Shown piece after piece: positions 10,050 through 22,466 of a stretch of DNA of 64,000 nucleotides (its first letter is position 1; each line of letters opens with the position of its first letter). Origin of the DNA: Lepidodermella squamata (taxonomy: Eukaryota > Gastrotricha); contig JBLDXI010000007.1 in assembly GCA_047495785.1 (NCBI GenBank), positions 992,001 to 1,056,000 of the forward strand. Reading direction: 5' to 3'. The translations under genes were made by a program, and so were the position numbers. Below the pieces are notes generated by a model. It saw only the letters and a list, made by a program, of their open reading frames with translations, searched no databases and had not been told where the DNA came from.

Positions 10050-12490
10050 TGTCTAAATTAATTGTTAAATTTCTAGACTCACCTCAAAATAAACAGTTGT
10101 TAATGCCTTTCTAGCGTGTGCTGTCCTGATGAAGATCGCGTGCGCCCCATTTATTACTTGCCTCAATAGTTCGATTAAAAACACAAAATATGAACATGAA
10201 AAATGACAAAAATTCAACATTTTGGTAACATCAGAACCGGTGACAATTGAGCAGATAAATTTAAATTAAATTAACTTAGTAATTTCAGAAACATTCAGTC
10301 GTCAGGAAACAAAGATGGTGAAAACAGTGCCATGCCGATTTTTTTACTCGATTCAGGTAGATCGGGTTGGGCAAAAAATTGAGACGATAAATGACAAGAT
10401 GTTATGAAGGGTAAACAACGTGGCTGTGTTTACGTTTTTCAATTCAATATTTATAGCAACGTGCTGAGGGCAAATTATTGATGACACTGCGTATAATAAA
10501 GCTTATACGATAGATGTTTCTAGGTCAGCAGACGTTGTTTGACGCGCGCTGCGAGAAAGGTCAATGTTCAATGACGTAAGTGATGATTCATGCAAGCGCT
10601 TATCAATCTAAAAATAGCTCGCGATGGCGATGAGCACAAGCTTGATTGAAGTGCTGTCAACAGATGCACACGACAATAGTTGAAAAGTAATAACGTGATT
10701 TTTGTTGCGTCTCAAGAAATAATACAAAGCTTTTGTCTGGGGCATGCTTCACGATACGTCGTTCCAGTTTTTAATTTTATGAATTTTTCAATGCCACGAA
10801 TCGAACAAACGAGTTACCCGTCGTTTTTACCTCGAACAACCGGCGATCTGTTATGGAGCGGTTAATTGAAAAGTAAGTAATCTAACATACCATGCTAGCC
10901 AATTAAAAAATTAAGCGAAGATCATAGGCTTAGGCATAGGCTCAATTTGCCCATCGCCCTACACATTTTCTAGTTGGAAATATTTCGAAATTTCGAGTGA
11001 AATTTTACCTTTTGCGTATGCGCGCTTGAAACATACTACTAAGGCATCATCAGTAGAGGTGGAAATGAACTTTTACCCAACGTTCGAACTCTTTAACATC
11101 CTTAATTTCTATAGTATAAAATTATTTTCTCGAGCTCTTTAATTTTTGTCTTGATTTATGAAAATATAATCTAGCTTATACAGCGTTGTTCTTGTTTTTT
11201 CCTCGAATAGCTTGAAAATATCGCCTAATTTGTTGGAAATAGAAAATAGGACTCGTCTTACTTTTCTCGCGTATTGCGGGGAAAAATTGACACACTGTCC
11301 ATCTGGACACTGTGACAGATTTGCAATTTACTAGAATTCGAAAATCTGCAAAAAGCAACCACGCGTTCGATTATAATATTAACCGCCATTTGTCTGTTTT
11401 CTTCTGCCTTGAAAATTGGCTGTATTTCAAAAAAACATGATACATTACGGGTCACTTTTAGAACTCATTTATTATTCAAATGTGACTTGGAAAAGTCGGA
11501 GTTGAAGAATATTTCTTAATTTTATAATGTTTCAACATCTCACGCCTAAAATGTCAAGCGTTTCATTCATGCCAAAATCTAGTAAAAGATCTGTGATGCG
11601 TCATTTTAATTATAATTTCCCTAATTTGCTCATTGCTCATTTGTCGTATTGCTCTTTTTCGTTGCTCTAATTATCGCTGTTAATTTGGCTGTTATTTTTC
11701 GCTTGCCGCTGATCTTCACAACTCCGCAATGCCTCGATAGAGTCATCGATTCCGGTGTTGAACCTGGTTTTTCCAGATGAAATATCTATCAACTAAGAGA
11801 CCTCTCGAGGACCTTCAAACTGGGGCACACGAAGATCCTTAATCGGTTTCCCTGAGCCTCTTTCAAGGTGTCATTTTCTTTCCTTTTTACTTTCTTTCAA
11901 GGGCTCAGCTATGAATCACCAACCTTAATTACTACCCCGGGTTTCATTAACCCGCAGCGACGATTTATTTCGTGAAAAAATCATTTCAGTAATGGTTGCC
12001 AATAGACTTGATTCGACGAGATTTTTAAGATGATTTCCCCTTAATGTTGGATTCTCTATTTTACTCTGTGTGAGAACTATTGCTGAATCCTTATCGATTT
12101 CGCACTCCTCAAATTCAACCAACACTGCAGCCTATAGAAAACGAGACCCTTATATGAGCAATCCATGGTAGCTTGTTTATTGGGTCATTTTGTGAAGCGT
12201 TTTAACATAGATAAGCTCAGGTATAATATCACCAGCAAAAAGTCGTTGTAATTAGTATCACCGTGTTTCGCCAAAATTACAATAATGTCGATAAAATCGT
12301 GATAATTAATCAATTGATAATACTAGGGCGTAATATAACAAGAAGGTTATTTAATTTTCGGTTGCGATGATTATGTTAGTTGTAGATTAATAATTATATT
12401 CAAGTAATAAACTGGAACACACTTATTATAAGAAAAATGACGCAGTGTGATTTAATAATTTTGATTTTTGCTTTGCATCTTTTCTTATCA
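10050..12490. other. Intergenic, no gene seen
   Basis: About 2.4 kb of AT-rich sequence with only short frames lacking start context, signal peptides or splice-compatible partners. No element ends could be paired. It contains the 5' region of the chitin-binding gene on the left and the 3' flank of the first ankyrin/SOCS gene on the right. Confidence 0.5.
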
Positions 12491-12497
12491 GCCAGGA

Positions 12498-15400
12498 TCA
12501 TTGGATATGAAAGAGCAGGTCATCGAGGTCTTTGTAGAGCAGGAAATCGGAAAGACTGGTCGGAAGGTTCAGCCGTTTGATAGCCGCATGCCGCGCCTTG
12601 AGGCCACGCGGCAATCGGCGCAAAATCGACGCGCGACACTGCGCCATCAACGAGCGGGGGTAAAACGCTGTGAAAAAGGCCGCATAATCGAAAACAATCG
12701 CCGGCACTTCGGCACTCGTCGTCGTCGTTTCAACAACAACAGCAGCTGCCGGTAAAACGGCGGCACCGTTCAACCGGCGAGGGCGCAGTTTTTCGGCCGT
12801 GTCCTGTAGCGAGGACACATTAAGGTGGCACGACCGCGACCGTGCTTCGATGACTAACCGCGCCACGACTTCGTTCTTCTGAACAAACCTCAAACCATCG
12901 GCGGCGTCGAACCGAGCCCCGTCGACGCTGATCGGGTTGAAATCGAGCAGATCTGGTATTGCGATCGCACCGGCCCGAAGTAGTGGCAGAACGGCATTAC
13001 TTAGAATGGGCATCAACCGATTTTGCGCGAAAGCGGCGTCGTAGAACGTTGCCATGAGCATGGACTCGCCGTCGGGGGGTTCGGCTTCGAAAAACGAACC
13101 AGGCAACGACTCCACGACGCTGACAGCTTCGTTCGCGTCGAAGATGGCGAGGAATGAAAGAACTTGGTAGGATTTGAGAAGTTCGAAGTTGAACGAGGCG
13201 TAGCAGTTCTCGGCACCGTAGTGGCTTATCAACTGCTTGTAGATGGCGATTAGCGACCGCGCCGCCGCTTCAGCCCCAGGCCGCCGCTCTGTGAGATCTG
13301 TAAAACATGGGGAAAAGTGGTTCAGCATATATATATATATATATATGTTAAAAAGTTAATGTCCCTGATAAGCTCGCTCACCAAAGGGCGGAATTGGAGC
13401 GTTCATTGCGCTGTAATAGCTAACCTGTTACCCGCAGAACGTTACACATGGCCGAGTTCACAAAACGTTGGTTAAAGATTTTTATCTCAAGAAAATGGGT
13501 CCAAGGTTCATTCGAAAGAAATTATCGGATTTAGGCTTGTTTTGTAGAATTTCTGGAAAATGAAGGGGACCTTGTAAAATTAATAAAAAGATGCAGGTCG
13601 TTTCACGCATTATGCCCCGGGAATTTACCTGGAATTTTGGAGCTCACCTTGAATTCCGGGACTTGGAATATCAGGTGATGTTATAGGATGTTTTTGTAGT
13701 TTCGGCGGAACTTCGGCCACTCCAGAAGCCGCTTGATCAAAATTTTCATTTGCCATTCTAAGCTTTTACATCCCCAGGCTATCTAACGGTACCCTACTCA
13801 TGTGGTCTTTAACGCACCACCTTTTTTTAAGATTTTTAAAGCCAAAATCACCCTATTTGACGGTACTTCCAGAAAATAGAAAACGAGAACAGCGTAAATA
13901 CTCGGAAACTCAAGTTGGCAAAGAAAAGACCCCAGTGGAGTCCAAATGGTTGGAGTGACAGTTGCAAAGCCCAAGGATAGACCAAACTGGATTTGTACGA
14001 TTCATATCAATAATGTACAGTTCTAGATCTCTATTTCCAGCGGAACTTCAATGACTGCTCTACGGAAGACGTGGAATCGAATTGGAAATTATTCACCAGT
14101 TATTAGCTACCCAACGGTATCCTACTCCTGGGGTCTTTTTCTTGCCACCTTAAATTTATGATGAGTACAAAACGCCATTTCGCTGTAGCACGGCGGCAGC
14201 GATGTTATCAGGTCAGTTTAAATAACAGAATATCTTTCAGCGGAATCGAATTTGCCTGCTACGGAACCTAATTTCTGATGAGCAAAAGGTCGCTTTTCGA
14301 ATATTTCCATGAAATTAAGGCAATGTATAAATTCTTTAATAAAAAAGCGTCTTAAACAGAATTTTACGCTTAATTTAATGAAGATATATTCCAAATTATT
14401 TTGATAAATAATGGCATTCTTGAAAGTTTCGAAAAGGCTCATTGAAAGTTCCAAAATTTGGTTCCGCTAAAAGTAAGACCCTTTAAATAATTATTAAAAT
14501 GTACCGCCAATAAAATATAAAAAAGTATGGTGAAATGCGAACCACTTGCACAGACCCTTAAGAAGTTGACGCATAAACACAAATATTTTGCTGACCGATA
14601 TGTAATTAGGCGTGTAAAAACTGTTCTCCCAATTTATATTGATCGTGTACGCGGGTCGTGATGCGCAGCATCCCAAATTTAGCAAATCTTTTGCATCTCG
14701 CAGCTCGTACCAAACTCGCGCGATAATTCGCACGTGCTGAAGAGGCCATTGGGGTTCAATGTGGGTTCAATTAAAAGAGGCACAAATTTTGCTGAATGGC
14801 AACATTGAGAAAGGAAAATTTGACCCAGGCTAATAAATAAATAGCGAATATACCGTGCTTCGAATTGAGTTAAAAATAAACTAGTTTGCCTGTAAAAGTA
14901 GCCGAGAATCCGCGGAAAAGTGACATCAGCGGCCGAGTCGGGTCTCCGCTTTTCGATCGGCTCAACAACGTAGGAATAGCGGCTTCAAAGTGCCAAGAAA
15001 TAGCGGCGCATAGCAGTGACATAGCTATACACGGCGGCGTTTTAAGATGACGGTTCAACGACAACGCCCCGGTCAACATATCAATATTCCTCGACCCAAC
15101 TGCACACCATAGTAGTAGCTCAAGATTCGGCGTGAATTGCTGCTGAAACGCGAGTTGCTGCCTTTCGAGGAAAATTGCAAACATGTCCCGGTAGACGGCC
15201 TCGGAAGGCTCGAGAGGTTGCTGGTCTTCACCGTCGTGATAATGCGGCATCGTCGCATTTTTTGCCAGCCAGATGTAAGAATCGCCATGCAGACCGCCGT
15301 CGATCAACTCGACACGTGCTGACGGTTCGATGAGACCGAGGTTGAGATTCTTCTCGAGATTGAATGATGAATCGAAGCGGCGTTCGGCTTTTCTCGCCGC

Positions 15401-15520
15401 CGCCTGGGCCGCGTGCCATAATTCGACATTGTAACCCTGGCGAAGTAAGGGGCAATCGTGGCCGCAGCCGAGTTTAACATGCAGACCGGCGCTTTTGTAG
15501 AACGCACCGTTCGTTGTCAT
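12498..15520 (-). CDS. Ankyrin/SOCS-box-like protein, paralogue 1
   Basis: Two exons (14890..15520 and 12498..13297) give 476 residues, close to the paralogues (450 and 474). They join in phase 1 across a 1.6-kb intron with a GC donor (TTTACAG/GCAAAC) and a TTTTACAG acceptor. The N-terminal region has the family pattern of paired cysteines and a GLHGDSYIW segment, then degenerate ankyrin-like helices (HFEAAIPTLLS). The C-terminus reads FYPRSLMAQCRASILRRLP ... LNLPTSLSDFLLYKDL, matching the SOCS box (LxxLCRxxIRxxL, then LPLPxxLKDYLLY). SOCS boxes bind elongin B/C and recruit cullin E3 ligases, so an intracellular substrate adaptor is inferred. The GC donor is unusual, but length and alignment with paralogues support it. 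Confidence 0.7.
13327..13346. repeat. (AT)10 microsatellite
   Basis: Ten perfect AT dinucleotides, inside the large intron of the first ankyrin/SOCS gene. Confidence 0.9.
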
Positions 15521-15625
15521 ACTATTATCGATAAAATCGGCGTATAAAAATTGGTAATAAAACTGGAACAAGAGCCACGTCGATATTGCTGCTAGTGCGT
15601 CGTGACCCGGTTTGTAGTAGTGACG

Positions 15626-15634
15626 TTATAAATA
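15626..15634 (-). promoter_or_regulatory. TATA-like box of ankyrin/SOCS paralogue 1
   Basis: Minus-strand TATTTATAA sits about 105 bases upstream of the ATG at 15520. The leader between them has no other ATG, which supports the chosen start. Confidence 0.45.
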
Positions 15635-15639
15635 TTCAG

Positions 15640-17400
15640 TGTGTGAGAAATCATTGTGACTAAAAGAGATAGATAAAAAGGATGAGCAGCTCGTCGCGCG
15701 GCAGAAGATGAGCACATGCTGCTCATCGTTATCTCTGTGGCTGGCGACGATTTAATCACGTATTTTTTTGATGTTTGGTTGAATTATTATGTAGCCTATT
15801 TTAAAGCACTTGTTTGCTCTCCACGGCGGGGAAACGCGTGTCGCATCTTTAAACATCCAGTCAAAATATTTTTATTTCCTCCTAAGCTCATTTCGTTGTA
15901 TGACTCGACGCACAGCTTTGCACCACATTGGATTTTCTAAAGATAAACCACCCCCGGCTGCTTCACACCCTCAAATTTCGACCTAGATGATGCTCATTCC
16001 AACCGGTGCGAACCCATATAATTAGTAATTAATCAAATAAATTGCATATTAATACTGCTTTGGTTTTAAATAAAGGAATAAAAAATTAAAAACTAAATTC
16101 GAAAAGTCCACCTTAACATTAGTTTAAAAAATGTATTTTTTATAATTACTGCGATTATATTAGATAGGTAAGTCAAAATGTGGTCATTCAATAAAATATA
16201 ACCTATTTTGCCCTAATTTCTAATTTTCTAATTATTATCGAGTCGTTCTCCAGCCGAATTCAATTAGGTAATCCGCAGATGAGCAAAAGCTTTATCGAAT
16301 TATAAAAGAGCGTTCTATTACTACTTAAAACGTGAATCGAAACCTAATTTCCCACCCGAAGTTGGCTCAGAATGGTTCGCAAGGGTCAGTTTCTGACGTT
16401 TCATTTAATATGCCACCACATGCGACAACAACGTACTCGAAAGATAGAAGAAAATGAAAAGGTGAGTGATGATAACGGTTGAAACAAAGTTGTGCCTGTT
16501 GCATTCTTGTTTGTGCTGCTTCGCGGATAATACGAAAATAGATAAATATCATGAGCTAGCTGTCATGCAACTTGTTTATTTACACAGCCTAATGCATACC
16601 GAGTAGTTCTTAGCCAACTTTGAATAAAAAGAGACAGATGCTGACACAATAAAATGAGGATGTATAACATTAATATGAGAGGGCAAAAAAAGATTGCGAA
16701 TTTAGCAAATTTCTCGGGCGCAAAAAATAGCCTATTCACAGGAATTCTTTTGAAGTTTGGCTCAAAGAATCGGCTCAAAAAAATTGAAGCGAGATAAAAA
16801 TAGGCCATAGTAAACCATTTCGTGGTAGTAGACTGCCAAAATAGTATCGGCAATCACGTGACGTCTGATTCACATTGCGTGCTGTGAGAATTGCCCATTT
16901 TAAAATCTAACCGAAATAGGTAGAGGGCGGAAATACGCATGTTTTTATTATGCGTGGTTCCCCTCCGCTGCTCGCCTCGACGAAAATATAAAGTAACGTC
17001 TATAATCTTATCGTGAAACGTGCGTTTAAATATACATGCACATAGTATCCAAAACTCGATAATTGAGACTTCATTGTGAAGATAAGTACGATGGTAAGTG
17101 CTGTGCCCTATTATTTTTGTAATTTACACGCAGTCGAGTGGGAAAATTTCCGAAAAATCCCGCATGTTTGACGAATGATGACAAGTCATTCAGTCATGCG
17201 TAAATCCAGGGTGTCATCGTTTTATCTATAATTAAATGTATGTATGTTAAATGATGACACTATCACGATTATCTGGTTGATTGATCTGATTGATCTAGAT
17301 CCTATAGACATTTATTGATGCGGGGCAACGGTTTCTATTAGAAGGGCGCGTGCCATGGATTTCATGCCCGGAACGACGAAAAAACCAATTTTCCTCCACC
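15640..17400. other. Intergenic, no gene seen
   Basis: AT-rich sequence without a supportable gene on either strand. Short frames lack domain or exon evidence. Confidence 0.5.
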
Positions 17401-17405
17401 TAATA

Positions 17406-18542
17406 TACCGTAACGGTCCCTAACTTTGGACAAAACACGTTTTTTAATTTTTAAAAATTAACCTTTCGTCTGAAAAATTTGGAAAAAAATTCGAAACCTC
17501 GGGGCGAATATTCTGGATCGACAGGTAAATTTTGAGAAATTTCGGAGCTCACCTTGATTTTTAAGAAATAGATTAAGAAACCTCTAAATTTGGACAGAAA
17601 GCCCCAAATTTGGACACTTCATTTGCATATGCTAATTAGAACTTACGCTAATTGTATTTCATGTTGCGCAATTTTTCTCGTGTTTTTAAAAGCGATTTTG
17701 CCAACGATTTTAGACTAGAAAAATGCTACTACCAATTTTAATCAATTATCGTCAAAACTAATGCAGATAAACGCTATACCTCCGGCTTTAATACCTTTAA
17801 AGGACTATGATTTTTCTGAGAACCATGATAAACCGGGTAAAATGTCTCTTGCTTGAAAAGTAGACAGAGTAATATCAATCAGGGGTTAAACCACGGTTTG
17901 AGTTAGTAATAAAGTTTCTTCATCCCTGAATTCTACCTGAATCTACCAGAGGGGGATTTTCATTTGTCAGAACCATTATCATGCTCTCTAGCCAGAATGA
18001 TGAAGCAGCGTAATGTGCTAGGTTGCACAACCTGGCAGGCCGCAGACTAGGCTTCGTGCTTTAGCTAAAATTTCAAGGTTCCAGCAATGTATAGCCATCC
18101 TTTTTAAAAACTCACCAAAAGCATACGTTTCATTTGCATATGCATACAGAAAAAAATAGCATTAAAAGCGTCCAAATTTAGAGGCAAAATTCAATATCAC
18201 CTGTATCGAAATTGGCTCGTTTATCCGCCGAGATTTTTTTACAGTATTTAGTTAAGGTAAAACCATGTGAGCAAAACAATTTTCAGCCCCAACCGTTCAC
18301 AGGTGAGCGTTTGGCAAGGGGGGTCCCAAAACACATTTCCGAGTGATCGAGCGTCGGCGATTTTTCCCAAATCGATGGTATATGGAAGTATTGCCAAATT
18401 TGGTACCGATGGAAAGCCCAAAAGGCGAGCTATTTTTCAGTGCGATTTGCCACTTTGTATCAGTTGTGCACAAACAGATATTCAGGGCCAAAGCTCAGAG
18501 CGTCCACAATTAGGGTGTCCAAATTTAGGGACCGGTCCGGTA
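17406..18542. mobile_element. Tc1/mariner-like non-autonomous element
   Basis: Imperfect inverted ends: 17406..17432 and the reverse complement of 18516..18542 agree at 24 of 27 positions (shared core CGGTCCCTAA then TTTGGACA). Each end begins with TAC, as Tc1/mariner ends do. Inside, a TTTGGACA/TCCAAATTTA motif and a CATTTGCATATGC block recur near both ends. No transposase-like frame is present in the 1.1 kb, so it is a non-autonomous relic mobilised by another copy. Confidence 0.55.
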
Positions 18543-18676
18543 CTGGTTTATTTCGTTGAAAAATGAAAAAAATCACAACAACAATTTGAAAGAGTTGAAC
18601 AGGGCTGATGAAAATCTCAACAAACAGAACAGTTATTAGTTATCAAATTTAAGTTTTCATGTGTTTTTTGCTGATC

Positions 18677-20029
18677 TTAAATATTGAGCAGAACGTCGAA
18701 TTCGCGGAAATGAAGAAAATCGGTTAAACATTGCGGCAGATCCAGTTTTTCAATAGCCTGCTGTCTTGGCTTCGAGCCAACAGGTAAACAGCGCAAAATC
18801 GCCGTCCGACAGGCTAATTGAAGTCGGCGGGGAAATTGCTGCTTAGCAAACGCCAAAAATCGTTGCATATCACCGTTTACTGACCGCGAATCCAACTCAG
18901 CCCTTGCGATATTCAAAGTCATGGCGCCTACATTAATTCGGCCTGATTGACGGGCTTCGATTATCAGCTCGCTGAGCACACAGGGTCGGTTCCATAGGCA
19001 ACTCAACAGAGCTGTTTCGTCGTCGAGAAAGCAGCCGTAGGCGTCGAAAATTAACGAAGCGTCTTGTTCAAGGGGATCGGGTTCGAATTTGGACCCAGCT
19101 CGAAGCATTGGCAATAGGGCGAATTTGATGATTCTAGCGGCTCCTGATAGAATTTTCTCCCTATCTTCCAGCACCATAACACCGGATGAGGCCAGTAAAT
19201 GGTGAATAGCTCCGATTGGAGACAGCGAAATTTCTTGCCTAGGTGCCGTGAAAAAGTCTTCCCAAGCTCTCGATTTAGCGACTACGACGTGTTTCTGTAG
19301 ATTCGAAACAGTTAAGGCGGATTCAATTAATTCTCGAGCAGGTTCAACAGCGCCGCGTAGTGCCAAAAGCCCGGCATTTTGAACGGGGAAACTCGCGAAA
19401 ATTTCGTCGCAATCATCCGAATTTTCTAGGAGAATTCGAAGAATCTGCGAATGGGGCCGGAGCAGCTTCGGGTGCAGGGTGTCCCAGCCTACAACGTGGT
19501 TCGCCATGTAGTCCCAAAACGCGCGGCAAAACATGATGCCCGTCGCAACTGGGGCTCCAAGTCGAAGTAGCATCGCCACGGCGTCGATATTAAAATGCTG
19601 CATCGCGTGGACGAGCAGTGAACCCAATAAACACCTCGGAATTTCAACGTCATTATCCGCCAAAATTTCCTCCAATTTTGCCAGGTCGGAAATCGTGAGA
19701 AAACCAAGAGCTTTTAGGTGAGATTCAATCACCGATTTTCCTTTGATTTTTCCGATAATTTTTCGAATTAATAAATCACGAGGGATAGAAGTTGAAGTTG
19801 AGTCATCGTTGTGGAAGACGATTTCAAAGCCGTGGTGAAGGTCGGGATACACGAGTAGGTAGTCGGATGGCCAGATAAGGTTTGACCCGCCGGTCATAAA
19901 AACGAGATTTGCGGTTGAAATTGAACTTTTCAGGGCTTCTCGAGTCATTTCAAAGAGCCTTCGCAGGTAATCGGGCCTGGCGATTTCGCATTGCAGGTGG
20001 CATTTATGATCGAGCTGGGAAATTTTCAT
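18677..20029 (-). CDS. Ankyrin/SOCS-box-like protein, paralogue 2
   Basis: A single open exon of 450 residues starting at MKISQLDHKC. It shares with its neighbours the N-terminal CHLQCEIARPDYLRRLF segment, the PDLHHGFEIVF block, an ankyrin-like repeat (HFNIDAVAMLLRLGAPV) and a C-terminal SOCS-box-like stretch (CRTAILRCLPVGSKPRQQ, then LDLPQCLTDFLHFREF). The SOCS match implies an elongin B/C-cullin adaptor. The ankyrin-like middle would pick the substrate. Just upstream of the ATG the sequence reads TTTTTAG/GTG, a good acceptor, so a short extra 5' exon is possible. It lies head to tail between two paralogues on the same strand, which indicates tandem duplication. Confidence 0.72.
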   Translation of the reverse strand: MKISQLDHKCHLQCEIARPDYLRRLFEMTREALKSSISTANLVFMTGGSNLIWPSDYLLVYPDLHHGFEIVFHNDDSTSTSIPRDLLIRKIIGKIKGKSVIESHLKALGFLTISDLAKLEEILADNDVEIPRCLLGSLLVHAMQHFNIDAVAMLLRLGAPVATGIMFCRAFWDYMANHVVGWDTLHPKLLRPHSQILRILLENSDDCDEIFASFPVQNAGLLALRGAVEPARELIESALTVSNLQKHVVVAKSRAWEDFFTAPRQEISLSPIGAIHHLLASSGVMVLEDREKILSGAARIIKFALLPMLRAGSKFEPDPLEQDASLIFDAYGCFLDDETALLSCLWNRPCVLSELIIEARQSGRINVGAMTLNIARAELDSRSVNGDMQRFLAFAKQQFPRRLQLACRTAILRCLPVGSKPRQQAIEKLDLPQCLTDFLHFREFDVLLNI

Positions 20030-20370
20030 CTCGATTAACACCTAAAAATGAAGAAACAATTTGAAAATTTAAATTTAAATTTCAAGCAAAAATGAGTGCA
20101 AATTGAAGTGAAGGGAAAATGCGAAATAATTTAGTCCACTTGATGTCACGTGTGGATCGCTCATTGTTAAGCATGGCAACAGGTGGCAAGCATTTACTTC
20201 GAGTGACCGAAATGAGGTCAAATATTTTACTAATAATGCGGCGTCACACCTTGGCGCGACAAATGATAAAACTCAGCGCATTGCTCCAAACCCCAAAAAT
20301 TTTATTATTAGCGTTGAAAAATCACAAAAAATCACGAAGATGACAGAAATAAAATGAGAATGAATGAAAA

Positions 20371-21795
20371 TCAAGATGACGTATCATCGATGAGAACAAA
20401 TCTGAGCACTTCCTTGCATAGGTTGAATTCTTTGAAATTCAAAAAATTTGAAACACAACGAGGTAAATCGAGACTTTTAATCGCCTTGCATCGAGCTTCC
20501 AGGCCAACAGGAAGGCAGTTCAACACGGCTTGTCGCGATATGGCCTGTAAAGATCGTGGGAATTGTTTGGTAACGTGGCTAGCGAAGAGTTGCAAATCGT
20601 TGGCATCGCGCCAATTCGGTAAACCTGCCGCGAGCTCGGCTAAACTCTGCGTTAATTTCTGCGGATTAAACGACGTTTTCCGCCGCGATTCGAGTAAAAT
20701 TTCCGTCAACACCCACGGCCGACGCCATAGCTCGGTCATCACAGCTCCGGGCTGGTCCAACAGGTAGCCGAAATTGTCAAAAATTAACGCCGGATTTTCA
20801 AGAGGGTCCGGGTAAAAAACTGCACCCGATCGCAAAAGCGGTAGAATAGCGATGAGAAACATTTTCGCAGCTTCTTCTATCAACAACTGCCGCTCGAAAT
20901 GGCTAGCCTTGTAAACGGCTAGATTATAAGCAATTGCTAGGCACGTGCTAGCAGGTAGGTCGTTTCGGCTAGGCAACCAACGAAATGGCCGGGCTAAGGT
21001 TTGGGTAAGACCTTTTTCCGGGGTAGCCCTGATCAGCATCAAAGCCGCCTCAAAAGCTCCACATTGCACCAAATGACCGACCATGTGAACTGGGATAACG
21101 CTAGTAACCGGTGATTTATACGTCAAATTTGCATTGTAGCCAATCAGCCGGCGTAGAATGTTAGTTTGAGCCTCGCGTTGCTCGAAGGTCGCCCCGTCTA
21201 GTCGCGATAAAACGTGAGAAATCGGCCGATCTGATGAGTCATGAACGTTCACGCCGTAGTCGGTATTTGCGCCGAAATCAAGTAAAACCGCGACGCCTAT
21301 ATCGAAATCGTCATTAATGGCCTGCCGTAGTAACGACGCCAGAAGACATTTCGGGGTTGAAGCCTGATTTTTTCGCAATAATTCAGCGAGAATTCCGTCG
21401 TTTTTCGCGTAAACAGCGCAATATAATTGCATTTGAATTCGGCATAATTCGCATTTCCGGCATTTTCCAAGTTTTTCGAATTCGGCTGAATTTTCGGGCG
21501 ATATAAGGCAGATTTCGCCGAGAATTTTAACCGCCGGCGTTCCCCAGTCGTGGCGATGCATAACGATTTCGCGGCCGTCGTGTAGATCAGGGTCGACTGT
21601 CGGCGTATCGACCCAGGTTGTGAACGGCTTGAATTGGTGGGGCAGAACGTAAATTCGCTGATTTTCATGTATGCGTTTCGTAGCGATGCTTATTAGCCGT
21701 CGGGCGTTCTTCATGAAGCGCCGGTAGTAGCCGGGCTTTGACAGCTCGCAGGTATTGCGGCACAACATCTCAGCATGCCGATTTTTCACCGGCAT
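20371..21795 (-). CDS. Ankyrin/SOCS-box-like protein, paralogue 3
   Basis: An intron-less frame of 474 residues with a good ATG. The N-terminal NTCELSKPGYYRRFM and DPDLHDGREIVMHRHDW blocks align with paralogue 2. Ankyrin-like repeats include DFDIGVAVLLDFGANTDYG and NILRRLIGYNANL. The C-terminal block FPRSLQAISRQAVLNCLP followed by LDLPRCVSNFLNFKEF is the SOCS-box-like region; the usual Cys of the first SOCS helix is Ser here (AISRQ), which may weaken elongin C contact. It ends 0.3 kb from the start of paralogue 2 and sits 0.7 kb from a U1/tRNA cluster. The role is inferred as a ubiquitin-ligase adaptor from the family only. Confidence 0.72.
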   Translation of the reverse strand: MPVKNRHAEMLCRNTCELSKPGYYRRFMKNARRLISIATKRIHENQRIYVLPHQFKPFTTWVDTPTVDPDLHDGREIVMHRHDWGTPAVKILGEICLISPENSAEFEKLGKCRKCELCRIQMQLYCAVYAKNDGILAELLRKNQASTPKCLLASLLRQAINDDFDIGVAVLLDFGANTDYGVNVHDSSDRPISHVLSRLDGATFEQREAQTNILRRLIGYNANLTYKSPVTSVIPVHMVGHLVQCGAFEAALMLIRATPEKGLTQTLARPFRWLPSRNDLPASTCLAIAYNLAVYKASHFERQLLIEEAAKMFLIAILPLLRSGAVFYPDPLENPALIFDNFGYLLDQPGAVMTELWRRPWVLTEILLESRRKTSFNPQKLTQSLAELAAGLPNWRDANDLQLFASHVTKQFPRSLQAISRQAVLNCLPVGLEARCKAIKSLDLPRCVSNFLNFKEFNLCKEVLRFVLIDDTSS

Positions 21796-22466
21796 TTTTC
21801 GGCGGAGTTTATTCGGGTAAATAAATTTACTGGTAAATAATTTGACCTAAAATAATGTGGAACGTTTAAGTGGAACAAATATGTCCATTTTTCAAAAAAT
21901 GAAGGATTCAACGCGGCGCTGATGGAAGTGCCAATTTCAGTGAACCAGCAAAAAGGCAAAAAGGTGTGTACTAAATCAATCAAAACCCAGCTGGCGTGAC
22001 CACGTAAGCGCTTAATTCTTGTACAGATGGCCACATTGAGAAAGATCAGGACCTTATAAACAAAATTGAATTCAACGCCAAACAGGATAACAGGTTAAGT
22101 CGCAATGTCCGCTAACAAGTGAAAAGTTAATATTGGCGAATATTAACCAGAGTAGATGAAAGAAAATAAATCCATACCTACATTTCGCTATGCTGTATAA
22201 CTAGTTTTTCTTTTATTTCGATTTAGGTACAGTGGATTCTGAAACACCGATTTTCCAGATGCAAACGGCATTTTCTAGATGAGACTATATCGTTGAGCGG
22301 CTGACAATATTAGGTTCTGATCTGGAGAAATTCACAGAAATTAAAAATGGAGTTGGCCCCAACGATCTCGAACTATCAGAATGGCAATATAGACAGGGCG
22401 GTTTTTGAACGCCAAATTTTGTTCAAGCCGTTGACCAGAAAAATGAGCCCATTCTTTGTTGTTTTA

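Noticed and set aside
18267-18566. A 99-residue plus-strand frame.
   Set aside because: It runs over the right inverted end of the Tc1-like element and has no domain or codon pattern of a gene.
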